64,000 nucleotides of DNA, from NCBI RefSeq assembly GCF_014855515.1, contig NZ_JACYFK010000004.1, positions 1 to 64,000 of the forward strand. The letters are read 5' to 3'. Shown piece by piece: positions 1-8,648 of this stretch. Numbering within the stretch: the stretch's first letter is position 1; the number at the start of each line of letters is the position of its first letter. Origin of the DNA: Euzebyella marina (GTDB lineage: Bacteria > Bacteroidota > Bacteroidia > Flavobacteriales > Flavobacteriaceae). The notes below the pieces were generated by a model that worked only from the letters and a program-made list of their open reading frames with translations, was not told the origin of the DNA and ran no database searches. The position numbers and the translations under genes are program-made.

Positions 1-30
1 GAAATTTTTTTTTCGAAACCTCTCCCGCAT
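1..30 (-). CDS. possible 5' end of a leftward gene (very tentative)
   Basis: An ATG on the minus strand at 30-28 opens a frame that stays open for the ten codons left in the window (MRERFRKKNF). It lies about 50 bases downstream of a strong leftward promoter and hairpin leader, so a protein start is possible. The stretch is too short to identify, and the transcript could equally be a non-coding RNA. Confidence 0.2.
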   Translation of the reverse strand, partial: MRERFRKKNF

Positions 31-58
31 CAAAAACCCAGTATGTAAAGGAACCCTC

Positions 59-87
59 GCCCCAACGAGACCATCTCGTTTCGGGGC
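59..87 (-). other. hairpin at the 5' end of a leftward transcript
   Basis: Bases 59-70 pair with 74-87: GCCCC with GGGGC and AACGAGA with TCTCGTT, a 12-bp stem with a two-base bulge and a CCA/TGG loop. It starts within a few bases of the predicted start site of the promoter at 90-119. The transcript would therefore begin with this stem-loop, as in a stabilised or regulated leader or a structured RNA. I do not recognise the RNA family. Confidence 0.5.
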
Positions 88-89
88 TG

Positions 90-119
90 CAAATGTAACA
101 CTGTTTTTTAAATCCACAA
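90..119 (-). promoter_or_regulatory. Bacteroidota-type promoter, leftward
   Basis: On the minus strand a TTG (117-119) is followed after exactly 19 bases by TACATTTG (90-97). This is a full match to the Bacteroidota primary sigma consensus TTG-N19-TAnnTTTG. It drives transcription out of the left edge. Confidence 0.7.
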
Positions 120-412
120 CAGTTTTTTTGCAACTTTTTACAATCGCCTATTAATTAATGATTTACAAAATGCTTTATTAGAAAAGGGCATTAAATATAA
201 TTCTAATATTTAGTTTACGCAAACACTTCCTCATATTTTGGCAACCAAAAAACACTCTCTATAAATCACTCATCACCCTACTAAAAAACCGTTATCACCC
301 TTATAAACAATTACCGCTACCCTGGATTCCTTCTACATACCGCTTTAAATGCAACATCCATTTACACAAAACAATACTCCATCATAAATCTGCAAAACCA
401 AATCAACATATA
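120..412. other. intergenic stretch, nothing recognised
   Basis: AT-rich sequence between the divergent promoters at 90-119 and 413-443. No reading frame of useful length, tRNA or strong hairpin is visible. Confidence 0.5.
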
Positions 413-443
413 TTGTACGCCTAATAAGGGAATAGTATCTTTG
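413..443 (+). promoter_or_regulatory. thrS promoter
   Basis: TTG at 413-415, 20 bases, then TATCTTTG at 436-443, matching the Bacteroidota promoter. The -7 box covers the TTG codon at 441, so that codon lies upstream of the transcript start. This decides the thrS start in favour of the ATG at 465. Confidence 0.75.
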
Positions 444-464
444 CCACCTATTTATCAAAAAAGC

Positions 465-2405
465 ATGATTAAAATTACTCTTCCAGACGGCAATGTTAAA
501 GAATTAGAAAGTGGCAGCACTCCTATGGACGTGGCCCTCAGCATAAGTGCCGGACTAGCGCGCAACGTTATATCGGCCAAATTCAATGATACGGTAGTAG
601 AAACGGCCACCCCTCTTCACGAAGATGGTACATTGACCTTATATACATGGAACGAAGCTGAAGGAAAAAAAGCCTTTTGGCACTCAACATCGCACATAGT
701 TGCCCAAGCCCTCGAAGAACTATACCCTGGCATAAAGTTGACAATTGGGCCTGCGATAGAGAATGGTTTTTATTATGATGTCGATTTTGGAGAACACACC
801 CTCTCAGAAAAAGATTTCGCAGCTATAGAAAAGAAAGCCTTGGAAATTGCCAGGGGCAAACACGATTTTAAAATGAGATCGGTTTCAAAAGCCGATGCTT
901 TAAACTATTATAAAGAAGAAGGCAACGAGTTTAAAATAGAGCTAATCGAAAACCTTGAAGACGGCTCTATTACTTTTTGCGATCACGATACTTTTACCGA
1001 CCTGTGCCGAGGGGGCCATATACCCAATACCGGCATAGTAAAGGCTATTAAAATTTTAAACGTCGCTGGAGCCTATTGGCGCGGTGATGAAAATAAACCT
1101 CAGTTGACAAGGGTTTACGGTATTTCTTTTCCGAAACAGAAAGAACTGACCGAATATTTGGCCATGATAGAAGAGGCCAAGAAAAGAGACCACCGAAAGC
1201 TCGGCAAAGAATTGGAATTGTTTACCTTTTCGCAGAAAGTAGGACAAGGTCTACCGCTTTGGCTTCCGAAAGGTGCCGCCTTAAGAGAACGCTTAGAGCA
1301 ATTTTTAAAGAAGGCACAGAAGAAAGCTGGCTATGAAATGGTGGTTACACCACATATTGGCCAAAAGGAGCTTTATGTTACCTCTGGGCATTATGCAAAA
1401 TATGGTGAAGATAGTTTTCAACCCATTCATACCCCTAAGGAAGATGAAGAGTTCTTGCTAAAACCAATGAACTGCCCGCACCATTGCGAAATTTACAAAA
1501 ACAAACCTTTTAGCTATAGAGAGCTGCCCAAGCGATATGCAGAGTTCGGAACCGTTTACAGGTATGAGCAAAGTGGTGAGTTGCACGGTTTAACCCGTGT
1601 TAGGGGCTTCACCCAAGATGATGCCCATATCTTTTGCACCCCTGAGCAATTAGATGAAGAGTTCAAAAATGTTATTGACTTATCATTATACGTATTAGGT
1701 TCTTTAGGTTTTGAAAATTTTACCGCCCAAGTTTCCGTAAGAGACCTGAACACACCCGAAAAATATATAGGTTCGGTCAAAAATTGGAAGAAAGCGGAAA
1801 ACGCCATTATCAACGCGGCAAAGGAGAAAGGGCTTAATTATATAATTGAGGAAGGAGAGGCCGCCTTTTACGGTCCGAAGTTAGACTTTATGGTGAAGGA
1901 TGCCCTCGGAAGACAATGGCAACTAGGAACGATTCAAGTAGATTACAACCTACCGGAAAGATTTGACCTTACCTATAAGGGTAGTGATAACGAATTTCAC
2001 AGACCGGTTATGATCCATAGGGCACCATTTGGAAGTATGGAGCGTTTTATAGCTTTATTGTTGGAACATACCGGTGGAAATTTCCCGCTTTGGCTGATTC
2101 CTGAACAGGCTATAGTACTGCCAGTGAGCGAGAAACATGAAAAATATGCGGAAAAAGTTTTAAATTCTTTGGAAAATAACGAAATTCGCGCCCTCATTGA
2201 TGACAGGAACGAAACTGTAGGGAAAAAAATACGGGAGGCAGAAATGAACAAATTGCCATTTATGCTGATCGTAGGAGAAAATGAAGAACTCTCAAATACC
2301 ATTTCCGTGAGAAAACATGGTGGTGAAGATTTGGGATCGATAAGCCTCGAAAGTTTCGCAGACTTGGTATCTAAAGAAATAAATAGTACCTTAAAGTCGT
2401 TTTAA
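465..2405 (+). CDS. thrS: threonine--tRNA ligase
   Basis: Threonyl-tRNA synthetase of 646 residues charges tRNA-Thr in the cytoplasm. In order it has an N-terminal TGS domain (MIKITLPDG onward, about 60 residues), the editing domain with the HSTSH segment, the class II catalytic core with [10 protein letters not shown] (zinc Cys and His ligands) and the motif 2 region [16 protein letters not shown], and a C-terminal anticodon-binding domain. The ATG at 465 is chosen because the promoter -7 box overlaps the earlier in-frame TTG at 441. It is followed after 30 bases by infC, a common arrangement of thrS, infC, rpmI and rplT. Confidence 0.97.
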   Translation: MIKITLPDGNVKELESGSTPMDVALSISAGLARNVISAKFNDTVVETATPLHEDGTLTLYTWNEAEGKKAFWHSTSHIVAQALEELYPGIKLTIGPAIENGFYYDVDFGEHTLSEKDFAAIEKKALEIARGKHDFKMRSVSKADALNYYKEEGNEFKIELIENLEDGSITFCDHDTFTDLCRGGHIPNTGIVKAIKILNVAGAYWRGDENKPQLTRVYGISFPKQKELTEYLAMIEEAKKRDHRKLGKELELFTFSQKVGQGLPLWLPKGAALRERLEQFLKKAQKKAGYEMVVTPHIGQKELYVTSGHYAKYGEDSFQPIHTPKEDEEFLLKPMNCPHHCEIYKNKPFSYRELPKRYAEFGTVYRYEQSGELHGLTRVRGFTQDDAHIFCTPEQLDEEFKNVIDLSLYVLGSLGFENFTAQVSVRDLNTPEKYIGSVKNWKKAENAIINAAKEKGLNYIIEEGEAAFYGPKLDFMVKDALGRQWQLGTIQVDYNLPERFDLTYKGSDNEFHRPVMIHRAPFGSMERFIALLLEHTGGNFPLWLIPEQAIVLPVSEKHEKYAEKVLNSLENNEIRALIDDRNETVGKKIREAEMNKLPFMLIVGENEELSNTISVRKHGGEDLGSISLESFADLVSKEINSTLKSF

Positions 2406-2435
2406 AAAATTAAGTTTAATTAAAAAGTTTAAGTC

Positions 2436-2990
2436 ATAGCAATAAGAAAAAGATTTCGGCCACAACCTAGGAGGGAGAACAAGAATCCGCATAATATCAA
2501 TGAAAAAATACTCGCTCCGGAAGTGAGGTTGGTAGGTGACAATGTAGAAGTAGGTATTTACCCCATAAGAAAAGCACGCGAAATAGCTGAAGAAATGGGT
2601 CTTGATTTGGTAGAAATTTCTCCCAAAGCAGAGCCACCTGTGTGTAAAATCATGGAGTATAAAAAGTTTCTTTACGAACAGAAGAAACGTGACAAGGCCA
2701 TGAAGGCCAAAGCTTCTAAAGTAGTTGTAAAAGAAATCAGGTTCGGGCCTAACACCGATGACCACGATTACGATTTCAAGAAGAAACACGCCGAAAAGTT
2801 TTTAAAAGACGGTGCCAAGCTAAAGGCCTATGTTTTTTTCAAAGGGCGTTCAATAGTATATAAAGATCAAGGTGAAATTCTTTTATTAAGACTGGCCCAA
2901 GATCTTGAAGAACTTGGCAAGGTTGAACAAATGCCAAAATTAGAGGGTAAAAGAATGACCATGTTCTTGGCCCCTAAGACTAAGAAATAA
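2436..2990 (+). CDS. infC: translation initiation factor IF-3, AUA start
   Basis: IF-3, 184 residues, binds the 30S subunit and proofreads initiation. The N-terminal domain ([34 protein letters not shown]) and the C-terminal domain ([20 protein letters not shown]) are intact. The conserved flavobacterial N-terminus ([13 protein letters not shown]) is encoded upstream of the first GTG (2523). The only codons between the in-frame stop at 2430 and that segment are GTC and ATA, so translation must start at a rare codon, most likely ATA at 2436. E. coli infC uses AUU for autoregulation, and I infer the same logic here. Confidence 0.93.
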   Translation: MAIRKRFRPQPRRENKNPHNINEKILAPEVRLVGDNVEVGIYPIRKAREIAEEMGLDLVEISPKAEPPVCKIMEYKKFLYEQKKRDKAMKAKASKVVVKEIRFGPNTDDHDYDFKKKHAEKFLKDGAKLKAYVFFKGRSIVYKDQGEILLLRLAQDLEELGKVEQMPKLEGKRMTMFLAPKTKK

Positions 2991-3091
2991 TTCGGGCTAT
3001 TGCTCGAAACTATAGAAAATACTGAACGCTGTTCAATTTATTTTGGGCGGCGTTTAGCATGAAAAGTGAGATAATCAATAAATAGGAAAAG

Positions 3092-3289
3092 ATGCCTAAG
3101 CAGAAAACAAAGTCTAGTGCCAAAAAGCGATTTAAGCTAACAGGTACTGGCAAAATCAAAAGAAAGCACGCTTTTAAGAGCCACATTCTTACAAAGAAAT
3201 CTAAGAAGCGTAAGCTTAAGTTGACTCACAGTACACTAGTTCACAAATCGGACGAAGGTAGTGTGAAAGAACAATTGTGTTTAAAGTAA
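3092..3289 (+). CDS. rpmI: 50S ribosomal protein bL35
   Basis: A 65-residue, very basic protein beginning [20 protein letters not shown], the canonical bL35 start, with the usual length. It is assembled in the large subunit. It lies between infC (101-base gap containing an imperfect AACGC/GCGTT inverted repeat around 3028-3056) and rplT (85-base gap). The three are probably cotranscribed. Confidence 0.97.
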   Translation: MPKQKTKSSAKKRFKLTGTGKIKRKHAFKSHILTKKSKKRKLKLTHSTLVHKSDEGSVKEQLCLK

Positions 3290-3374
3290 TTGTTCAAGAG
3301 GTAATTTATTAACCATGGAGTCGGGCCTTTCAAAGTGTGCGTAATGCACCGCCTGCTACAAAAATTTAAAAGTT

Positions 3375-3719
3375 ATGCCAAGATCAGTAAATGCAGTTGC
3401 TTCTAGAGCCAGAAGAAAAAAGGTGATGAAGCAAGCCAAGGGCTACTTCGGAAGACGTAAAAACGTTTGGACGGTAGCCAAAAATGCGGTAGAAAAAGCA
3501 ATGCTTTATGCATACCGCGATAGAAGAAACAAGAAAAGAACCTTTCGTGCACTTTGGATTACTCGTATCAATGCGGGTGCCCGTTTGCACGGTATGTCAT
3601 ACTCACAATTCATGGGTAAGGTAAAAGCTAACGGAATCGAGCTGAACCGAAAGGTATTGGCAGATTTGGCCATGAACCACCCAGAAGCTTTTAAAGCGAT
3701 AGTCGAAAAGGTAAAATAA
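3375..3719 (+). CDS. rplT: 50S ribosomal protein bL20
   Basis: A 114-residue basic protein starting [26 protein letters not shown], typical of bL20, which is needed early in 50S assembly. In other bacteria it represses its own operon through the infC-rpmI-rplT mRNA. The spacers here hold only weak inverted repeats, so control by L20 is not shown. The gene is followed by a strong hairpin terminator. Confidence 0.97.
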   Translation: MPRSVNAVASRARRKKVMKQAKGYFGRRKNVWTVAKNAVEKAMLYAYRDRRNKKRTFRALWITRINAGARLHGMSYSQFMGKVKANGIELNRKVLADLAMNHPEAFKAIVEKVK

Positions 3720-3744
3720 TTGTTAAGTATTTATCTCACTTTAT

Positions 3745-3774
3745 AATCCGGTTCTAGCGAGCCGGATTTTTTTA
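3745..3774. terminator. terminator after rplT, bidirectional
   Basis: AATCCGG (3745-3751) pairs with CCGGATT (3762-3768). A few further inner pairs close a TAGC loop, and a run of T follows (3768-3774). It ends the thrS-infC-rpmI-rplT transcript and touches the stop codon of the convergent YjbQ gene. Confidence 0.8.
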
Positions 3775-4194
3775 TATCCCAAAAGCACTGACGACCAAAT
3801 TTCTCGACCAGGCACCATTGCGATGTTCACAGAGATAAATACCCTGCCAAACACCTAAATTCAACCTACCTTTGGTGATGGGTATCTGTACAGAAGCCCC
3901 CATAAGTGAACTTTTGATATGGGCCGGCATATCATCAGGGCCTTCATAAGTATGAATATAATAAGGAGCATTTTCCGGAACCATTTGATTCATATGGCTC
4001 TCAAAATCGGTACGTACCGTAGGATCGGCATTTTCATTAATAGTCAAACTTGCAGAGGTATGCTTGATGAATACCTGAAGCATACCCTTCTCAATTTCCT
4101 TCAATTCGGGTAACGAGTTTACAATTTCATTGGTTACCAAATGGAAACCCCGCTCTCTGGCTTTGAGAGCGATTTGCTTTTGAAAAAATTTCAT
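3772..4194 (-). CDS. YjbQ family protein (UPF0047)
   Basis: A 140-residue protein of the YjbQ/UPF0047 family, small trimeric cytoplasmic proteins. Some members have thiamine-phosphate synthase activity in vitro, but the true role is unsettled. The family signature is clear: HTSASLTINENADPTVRTDFE, then MPAHIKSSLMG and GVWQGIYLCEHR near the end. The start at 4194 (MKFFQKQIAL) matches the family's usual length; an upstream frame could add 14 residues. It converges on rplT. Confidence 0.88.
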   Translation of the reverse strand: MKFFQKQIALKARERGFHLVTNEIVNSLPELKEIEKGMLQVFIKHTSASLTINENADPTVRTDFESHMNQMVPENAPYYIHTYEGPDDMPAHIKSSLMGASVQIPITKGRLNLGVWQGIYLCEHRNGAWSRNLVVSAFGI

Positions 4195-4266
4195 GAACGT
4201 ACCTTTCTTAATTGTCAACAAATCGTAAAAGTTCATAAATCTAAGCTATTATCCAACGATAACAAA

Positions 4267-4274
4267 TACCTTTG
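4267..4274 (+). promoter_or_regulatory. promoter -7 box of the HAD gene
   Basis: TACCTTTG followed by CAG, 23 bases before the ATG at 4297. The box fits TAnnTTTG. A TTG at the -33 position is not evident, so the promoter may be weak. Confidence 0.5.
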
Positions 4275-4296
4275 CAGCTTTCAAAATTTGGATTAT

Positions 4297-5094
4297 ATGG
4301 ATTTGTCAGGAATTAAAATGGTAGTAACCGATATGGATGGAACTTTACTTAACTCGAACCACGAGGTAAGCAGCCATTTCTTTGATCTCTTTGACGAACT
4401 TAAAAAACGTGGTATATTATTCGTTGCTGCCAGCGGAAGGCAATACCATAGCATTATTGATAAGCTCGAGCCGATAAAGAACGATATTATTGTAATTGCC
4501 GAAAATGGTGGTTTTGCCGTTCAGAACGATGAAATATTGGTTTCCACCCCATTGAACCAAGATGCAAAGCAAGAAGTACTAACCATTTTAGAATCGGTCG
4601 AAAATATACATCCTGTGCTATGCGGAAGCCAAAAGGCCTACATACGTAATGATTCAAAAGAGTTCGAAGACAAATTAAAAGAATACTATACTGAATACGA
4701 ATTACTAGATAATCTATCTGAGTTTGATGGTGAAATTCTGAAGATTGCCATCTACCATCATATCAGTTCTGAAAAGTATATCTACCCTTCTGTTTCTCAT
4801 CTTGAAGGAAAGTTAAAAGTTAAAGTATCCGGTGAGAACTGGGTTGATGTATCGAGCCCCGATGCGCATAAAGGCTATGCGCTGCAAAAAGTACAGGAAC
4901 TCAACAATATTAGGCCTGACGAGACCATGGTTTTTGGCGACTACAATAATGATTTGGAAATGCTGGCCCTTGCCGATTTTAGCTTTGCTATGGAAAATGC
5001 CCACCCCAATGTCAAAAAGGCTGCAAAATACAGTACTAAAAGCAATGACGATTTTGGTGTTGAATCAGTTCTGCAAAAGCTTTTAGCCCACTAA
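4297..5094 (+). CDS. Cof-type HAD family hydrolase
   Basis: A 265-residue HAD phosphatase of the Cof/YwpJ type, acting in the cytoplasm on sugar phosphates or similar small phosphate esters. The nucleophile motif DMDGTLLNS begins at Asp12 with acid/base Asp14. The type II cap lies between about residues 90 and 190, and GDYNNDLEML near residue 215 supplies the metal-binding acids. The start at ATG 4297 follows a TACCTTTG box. The frame is open further upstream, but that part overlaps the YjbQ gene. Its stop overlaps the stop of the convergent araC gene by a few bases. Confidence 0.9.
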   Translation: MDLSGIKMVVTDMDGTLLNSNHEVSSHFFDLFDELKKRGILFVAASGRQYHSIIDKLEPIKNDIIVIAENGGFAVQNDEILVSTPLNQDAKQEVLTILESVENIHPVLCGSQKAYIRNDSKEFEDKLKEYYTEYELLDNLSEFDGEILKIAIYHHISSEKYIYPSVSHLEGKLKVKVSGENWVDVSSPDAHKGYALQKVQELNNIRPDETMVFGDYNNDLEMLALADFSFAMENAHPNVKKAAKYSTKSNDDFGVESVLQKLLAH

Positions 5095-6095
5095 TTAAAA
5101 GATTTTCCTGATTTTTTTAAGTTACTAGGCAGGTAGCCTAAGGTGCGCTTGAAGGCGCTGGTAAAGTGTTGGGGGTTGGTGTAACCTACCTCATAGGCTG
5201 CTTGGGCCACTGAAAGGCCCTCTTTGCGTATTTTCAATTTGGCCCTTTCCATTCTTAGCCTCGTTATGTATTTGAATATGGTGGTACCATATACCATCTT
5301 AAAGTCTCTTTTGAGCTTTGAACTATTGAATCCGGCTACTTCTGCAAGCTTGGCTATTCGTATGGTTTTCTTCAAATTCGATTTGATGTACCTCTCTACC
5401 CTACCCAGACTTTCAAGGTCGGCCGCCGGTAAAACAACTTTCGGCTCTGGTTGATATTTTCCGTTTGCCTCAATGAGCAAATCGATTAAAAGGGTAGTTA
5501 TTTTTGATTGTAAATAGTTTCTTTTAATCTCGCCCTTGTACGGGCACGAAATGATATCTTCTAAAACCTTACCGATTTCTGGAGAGATTGGCCTGGCTTC
5601 CTCCCAAAAAATATAAGGTCTTCCCTTCTCTACCGCGATATTTACCCTTTGTAAAAACTGTTTATAATCATTACCTGCTATTCTCTTCACAAAATCTAAT
5701 GTAAAAATAACCTCAAACGTTCTACGGGGAGCACCTTGATAATCAAGGCGACCTTTTATATGAGGCAAATAAAACATGTTATAATGGTAGTTAGGAATTT
5801 GTACAAAAGGCTCTGTATGCCCCTCAGGAAAATAGCTATAATTACCACTGATCTCGAAATGCAATTTAAAAACTGAAAAGTTGTTGCTCACATCAAAGCT
5901 ATAGCCATTTGCCGAGCTCATATGTTTAGAAAAAACAAAAATTCCATTCAGATTCAGCTCTCGAATGATTCCCGACACATCGGGTGTATCAACAGTAACC
6001 GTATTCTCGATGAGTTCGTCAGAAAGAAAGTCTTTACGATACTTTCGCCTATAGATTCTATTCTTAAATACATCACTTTTAAAAATTGTTTCCAT
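5091..6095 (-). CDS. AraC family transcriptional regulator (iron locus)
   Basis: A 334-residue regulator. The N-terminal part has no clear named sensor domain, though residues about 60-200 resemble the cupin-like half of Bacteroidota AraC regulators. The C-terminal 100 residues hold two helix-turn-helix units (RVERYIKSNL, IRIAKLAEVAGFNSSKLKRDFK, then AAYEVGYTNPQHFTSAFKRTLGYLPS). It is divergent from the TonB receptor, so it probably controls that locus; members of this group often respond to siderophores or iron state. ATG 6095 is preferred. A GTG at 6137 is in frame and also downstream of the promoter, so 14 more residues are possible. Confidence 0.85.
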   Translation of the reverse strand: METIFKSDVFKNRIYRRKYRKDFLSDELIENTVTVDTPDVSGIIRELNLNGIFVFSKHMSSANGYSFDVSNNFSVFKLHFEISGNYSYFPEGHTEPFVQIPNYHYNMFYLPHIKGRLDYQGAPRRTFEVIFTLDFVKRIAGNDYKQFLQRVNIAVEKGRPYIFWEEARPISPEIGKVLEDIISCPYKGEIKRNYLQSKITTLLIDLLIEANGKYQPEPKVVLPAADLESLGRVERYIKSNLKKTIRIAKLAEVAGFNSSKLKRDFKMVYGTTIFKYITRLRMERAKLKIRKEGLSVAQAAYEVGYTNPQHFTSAFKRTLGYLPSNLKKSGKSFN

Positions 6096-6153
6096 AATTC
6101 CTTTTGCGTAGGTAAAACTTCTTTTTGCGGTATTCACCGGTGAAACCCTGCTT

Positions 6154-6191
6154 TAGTTTTGCAAAACTAGTTTATTTAGATTAAATCTCAA
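6154..6191. promoter_or_regulatory. araC promoter with 16-bp palindrome
   Basis: Bases 6154-6169 are the perfect palindrome TAGTTTTGCAAAACTA. Read on the minus strand, 6162-6169 is TAGTTTTG with a TTG at 6189-6191 and a 19-base spacer, a full promoter for araC. Read on the plus strand, 6154-6161 gives the same -7 box facing the TonB receptor gene, though without a clear TTG. The symmetry suggests shared or regulator-controlled divergent transcription. Confidence 0.6.
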
Positions 6192-6211
6192 TAAAAAGAG
6201 TGTGCTTGCTT

Positions 6212-8629
6212 ATGAAAACTTTATGCTCATGGTTTCTGTTCTTAACCGCCTTATCAGTCTTCGGACAACAAACATCAGGAACTATTTCGGGCAATGTTAA
6301 AGATGAATCAGGTGTACCCTTATCGTTTGCGAACGTTACGATAGAAGGTTTGAAAGTAGGGGTATTGACCGATTTAAACGGCAACTACTTCTTAGAAAAA
6401 GTTCCGACGGGCAAGCACAAAGTGGTCATATCGTTCATTGGCTATGGTACACGGGCGAAAACTGTTGAAATAACAGAAAACTCCCTTAACATTAGAATTG
6501 ATTTCACCCTTCAAGAGAATGTTGAAAACCTGAACGAAGTTACGGTAAACGGTAAATCTCAAAAAACGATTATTGAGACAGAAGGTTTCGCCGTTAGTGC
6601 CGTGCAGACCGAAGAGGCTAGCATCCGTAGCATTCAAACCAATGAATTGTTAAATACGACGGTCGGCGTAAAAATTCGGCAGAACGGTGGTTTAGGCTCT
6701 AATGTTGAATATAGCTTAAACGGTTTGTCAGGAAGTGCGGTACGAATTTTTATTGATGGTATTCCAATATCCGTTTATGGCTCATCATTTAGTTTAAACA
6801 GTATACCACCTTCGATGATTAAGCAAATTGAGGTTTACAAAGGTGTGGTTCCTGGGCATTTGGCAGATGATGCTTTGGGCGGAGCCATCAACATCGAACT
6901 TCATAGCGAAGCCAAGAACAATATTAACGCCTCTATTTCATACGGTTCGTTCAATACCATTCAGGCTAATGCTAATGGGGTATATCGTTTCGATAAATCT
7001 GGCTTCACGGTTAAAGCCTCTATTTTTAATAATTATTCCGATAATAATTACAAGGTTTGGGGAAGAAGAGTCGTTGTCGCAGGTCTTGGAGGTGTTGAAA
7101 CCCCGGTAACTGCCAGACGGTTCAATGACGCATATCGTTCAACAGGGGGCATCGCCCAAATTGGTTATACCAATGTCAAGTGGGCGGATCAATTTTTAGT
7201 CGGCTTAACGGTTTCCGATGATTTTAAAGAGGTTCAGCATGGGGCCTTTATGACCTCCCGCCCGTATAAGGACCGATTTTTAGAGTCTGATGCAACGCTT
7301 GCCAATATTACTTACCAGAAAAAGGATCTTTTTACCGAAGGTCTCGATTTGAACATACACGGCCTGTACGGCAAACGTAATCGAATTGTTAATGACACGG
7401 TTGCTTGGGCCTATAATTGGAACGGTGAGAGAGCCATCGATTTTAGGGGCAACGAATTTCAATATACTTGGGATTCTCAACAGGAAGGAGGACCTACTCT
7501 AGCTACCATTAAAAGAAATGTGGCTTCTATTAGAAGTGGGTTGAACTACACCATAAATGAACATCATAAATTTTTGTTGAACCATGTGTATAGCTCTATC
7601 GACAGGGAGGACAGTGATGCCCTTGTATCCGTTTTAGAAAATACATTCACAGGAGACAGGGACTTAACTAAAAATATATATGCCCTGACTTATGAAATAA
7701 ATGCCTTCCAGAATAAATTCAGGGCTAGTCTCTTCGGCAAGTACTACCAACAAGAGACGGTAAGCATCGATCCGGAGATTGCCACGGGACCCGACGGTAA
7801 TAATATTATTGTTGATGACATCGTAAAGAGTACTACCACGAATGAGGGTTACGGTTTTGCCGCTTCTTATGCTATTTTACCTAACATAACCCTTTTAGCT
7901 TCTGCTGAAAAGGCCATTCGTTTACCGAACGAAACCGAAATCTTCGGTAATGATGGTGATAACGTAGTTGCCAACCCCACTATCAAGCCTGAGCAAAGCG
8001 ACAATTACAATCTAGGCTTCCGATTAGGGGCATTCAATTTCAGAAAACACCAGTTGACCGTTTCTACAAATTTTTTCAGTAGAAATATTAAAGACCGAAT
8101 TGGTTTGCCTATCGAATCATCTTTGAACGTAGATGAAGAGCTTATACTGTATGTTAATCAAGGAAGCGGAACTTCAAAAGGAATCGATGCGCAAATAGAT
8201 TATAGCTTTAACAACAATCTAGCACTAAACTTCAACTTCTCACGCTTTGAGCTATTAATAGAGAATCAGGGTGTTGAAATAGATGTGCCTAACACCCCTT
8301 TCTTTACCATGAATGGTGGATTGCGCTACTCTATCCAAGACTTTTTACAAAGAAAATCACGCTTAAACCTCTTTTACAACATCTATTACACCGACGAATT
8401 TTCATACCTGAATATCAGGGGAACAAATACTGTTGGTGATGAATTCTTTAGAATTCCTGAACAAATTGCTCAAGACTTTGGTCTTAGCTACACGTTCCCC
8501 AACAAAAAGGTTATCATGAGTTTTGACGTCAAAAATATATTCGACAAACCGGTTTATGACAACCTATCGGTGCAAAAACCGGGTAGGGCATTTTATCTAA
8601 AATTAAATTACATAATCAATAATTTTTAA
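6212..8629 (+). CDS. TonB-dependent siderophore-type receptor (XusA-like)
   Basis: An 805-residue outer-membrane receptor. The start at ATG 6212 gives a signal peptide (MKTLCSWFLFLTALSVFG). Next come a carboxypeptidase-like domain (residues about 22-105: SGTISGNVKDESGVPL, DLNGNYFLEKVPTG), a plug (VRIFIDGIPI, YKGVVPGHLADDALGGAINI) and a 22-strand-type barrel ending in aromatic residues (YLKLNYIINNF). It would import a ferric chelate using TonB energy. It starts a run of five same-strand genes and is divergent from an AraC regulator. The substrate is inferred from context, not shown. Confidence 0.9.
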   Translation: MKTLCSWFLFLTALSVFGQQTSGTISGNVKDESGVPLSFANVTIEGLKVGVLTDLNGNYFLEKVPTGKHKVVISFIGYGTRAKTVEITENSLNIRIDFTLQENVENLNEVTVNGKSQKTIIETEGFAVSAVQTEEASIRSIQTNELLNTTVGVKIRQNGGLGSNVEYSLNGLSGSAVRIFIDGIPISVYGSSFSLNSIPPSMIKQIEVYKGVVPGHLADDALGGAINIELHSEAKNNINASISYGSFNTIQANANGVYRFDKSGFTVKASIFNNYSDNNYKVWGRRVVVAGLGGVETPVTARRFNDAYRSTGGIAQIGYTNVKWADQFLVGLTVSDDFKEVQHGAFMTSRPYKDRFLESDATLANITYQKKDLFTEGLDLNIHGLYGKRNRIVNDTVAWAYNWNGERAIDFRGNEFQYTWDSQQEGGPTLATIKRNVASIRSGLNYTINEHHKFLLNHVYSSIDREDSDALVSVLENTFTGDRDLTKNIYALTYEINAFQNKFRASLFGKYYQQETVSIDPEIATGPDGNNIIVDDIVKSTTTNEGYGFAASYAILPNITLLASAEKAIRLPNETEIFGNDGDNVVANPTIKPEQSDNYNLGFRLGAFNFRKHQLTVSTNFFSRNIKDRIGLPIESSLNVDEELILYVNQGSGTSKGIDAQIDYSFNNNLALNFNFSRFELLIENQGVEIDVPNTPFFTMNGGLRYSIQDFLQRKSRLNLFYNIYYTDEFSYLNIRGTNTVGDEFFRIPEQIAQDFGLSYTFPNKKVIMSFDVKNIFDKPVYDNLSVQKPGRAFYLKLNYIINNF

Positions 8630-8648
8630 CCTCTTAATAATACCTAAT

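Noticed and set aside
441-464. Longer N-terminus of ThrS from TTG 441
   Set aside because: The codon lies in the promoter -7 box; the conserved TGS domain starts at 465.
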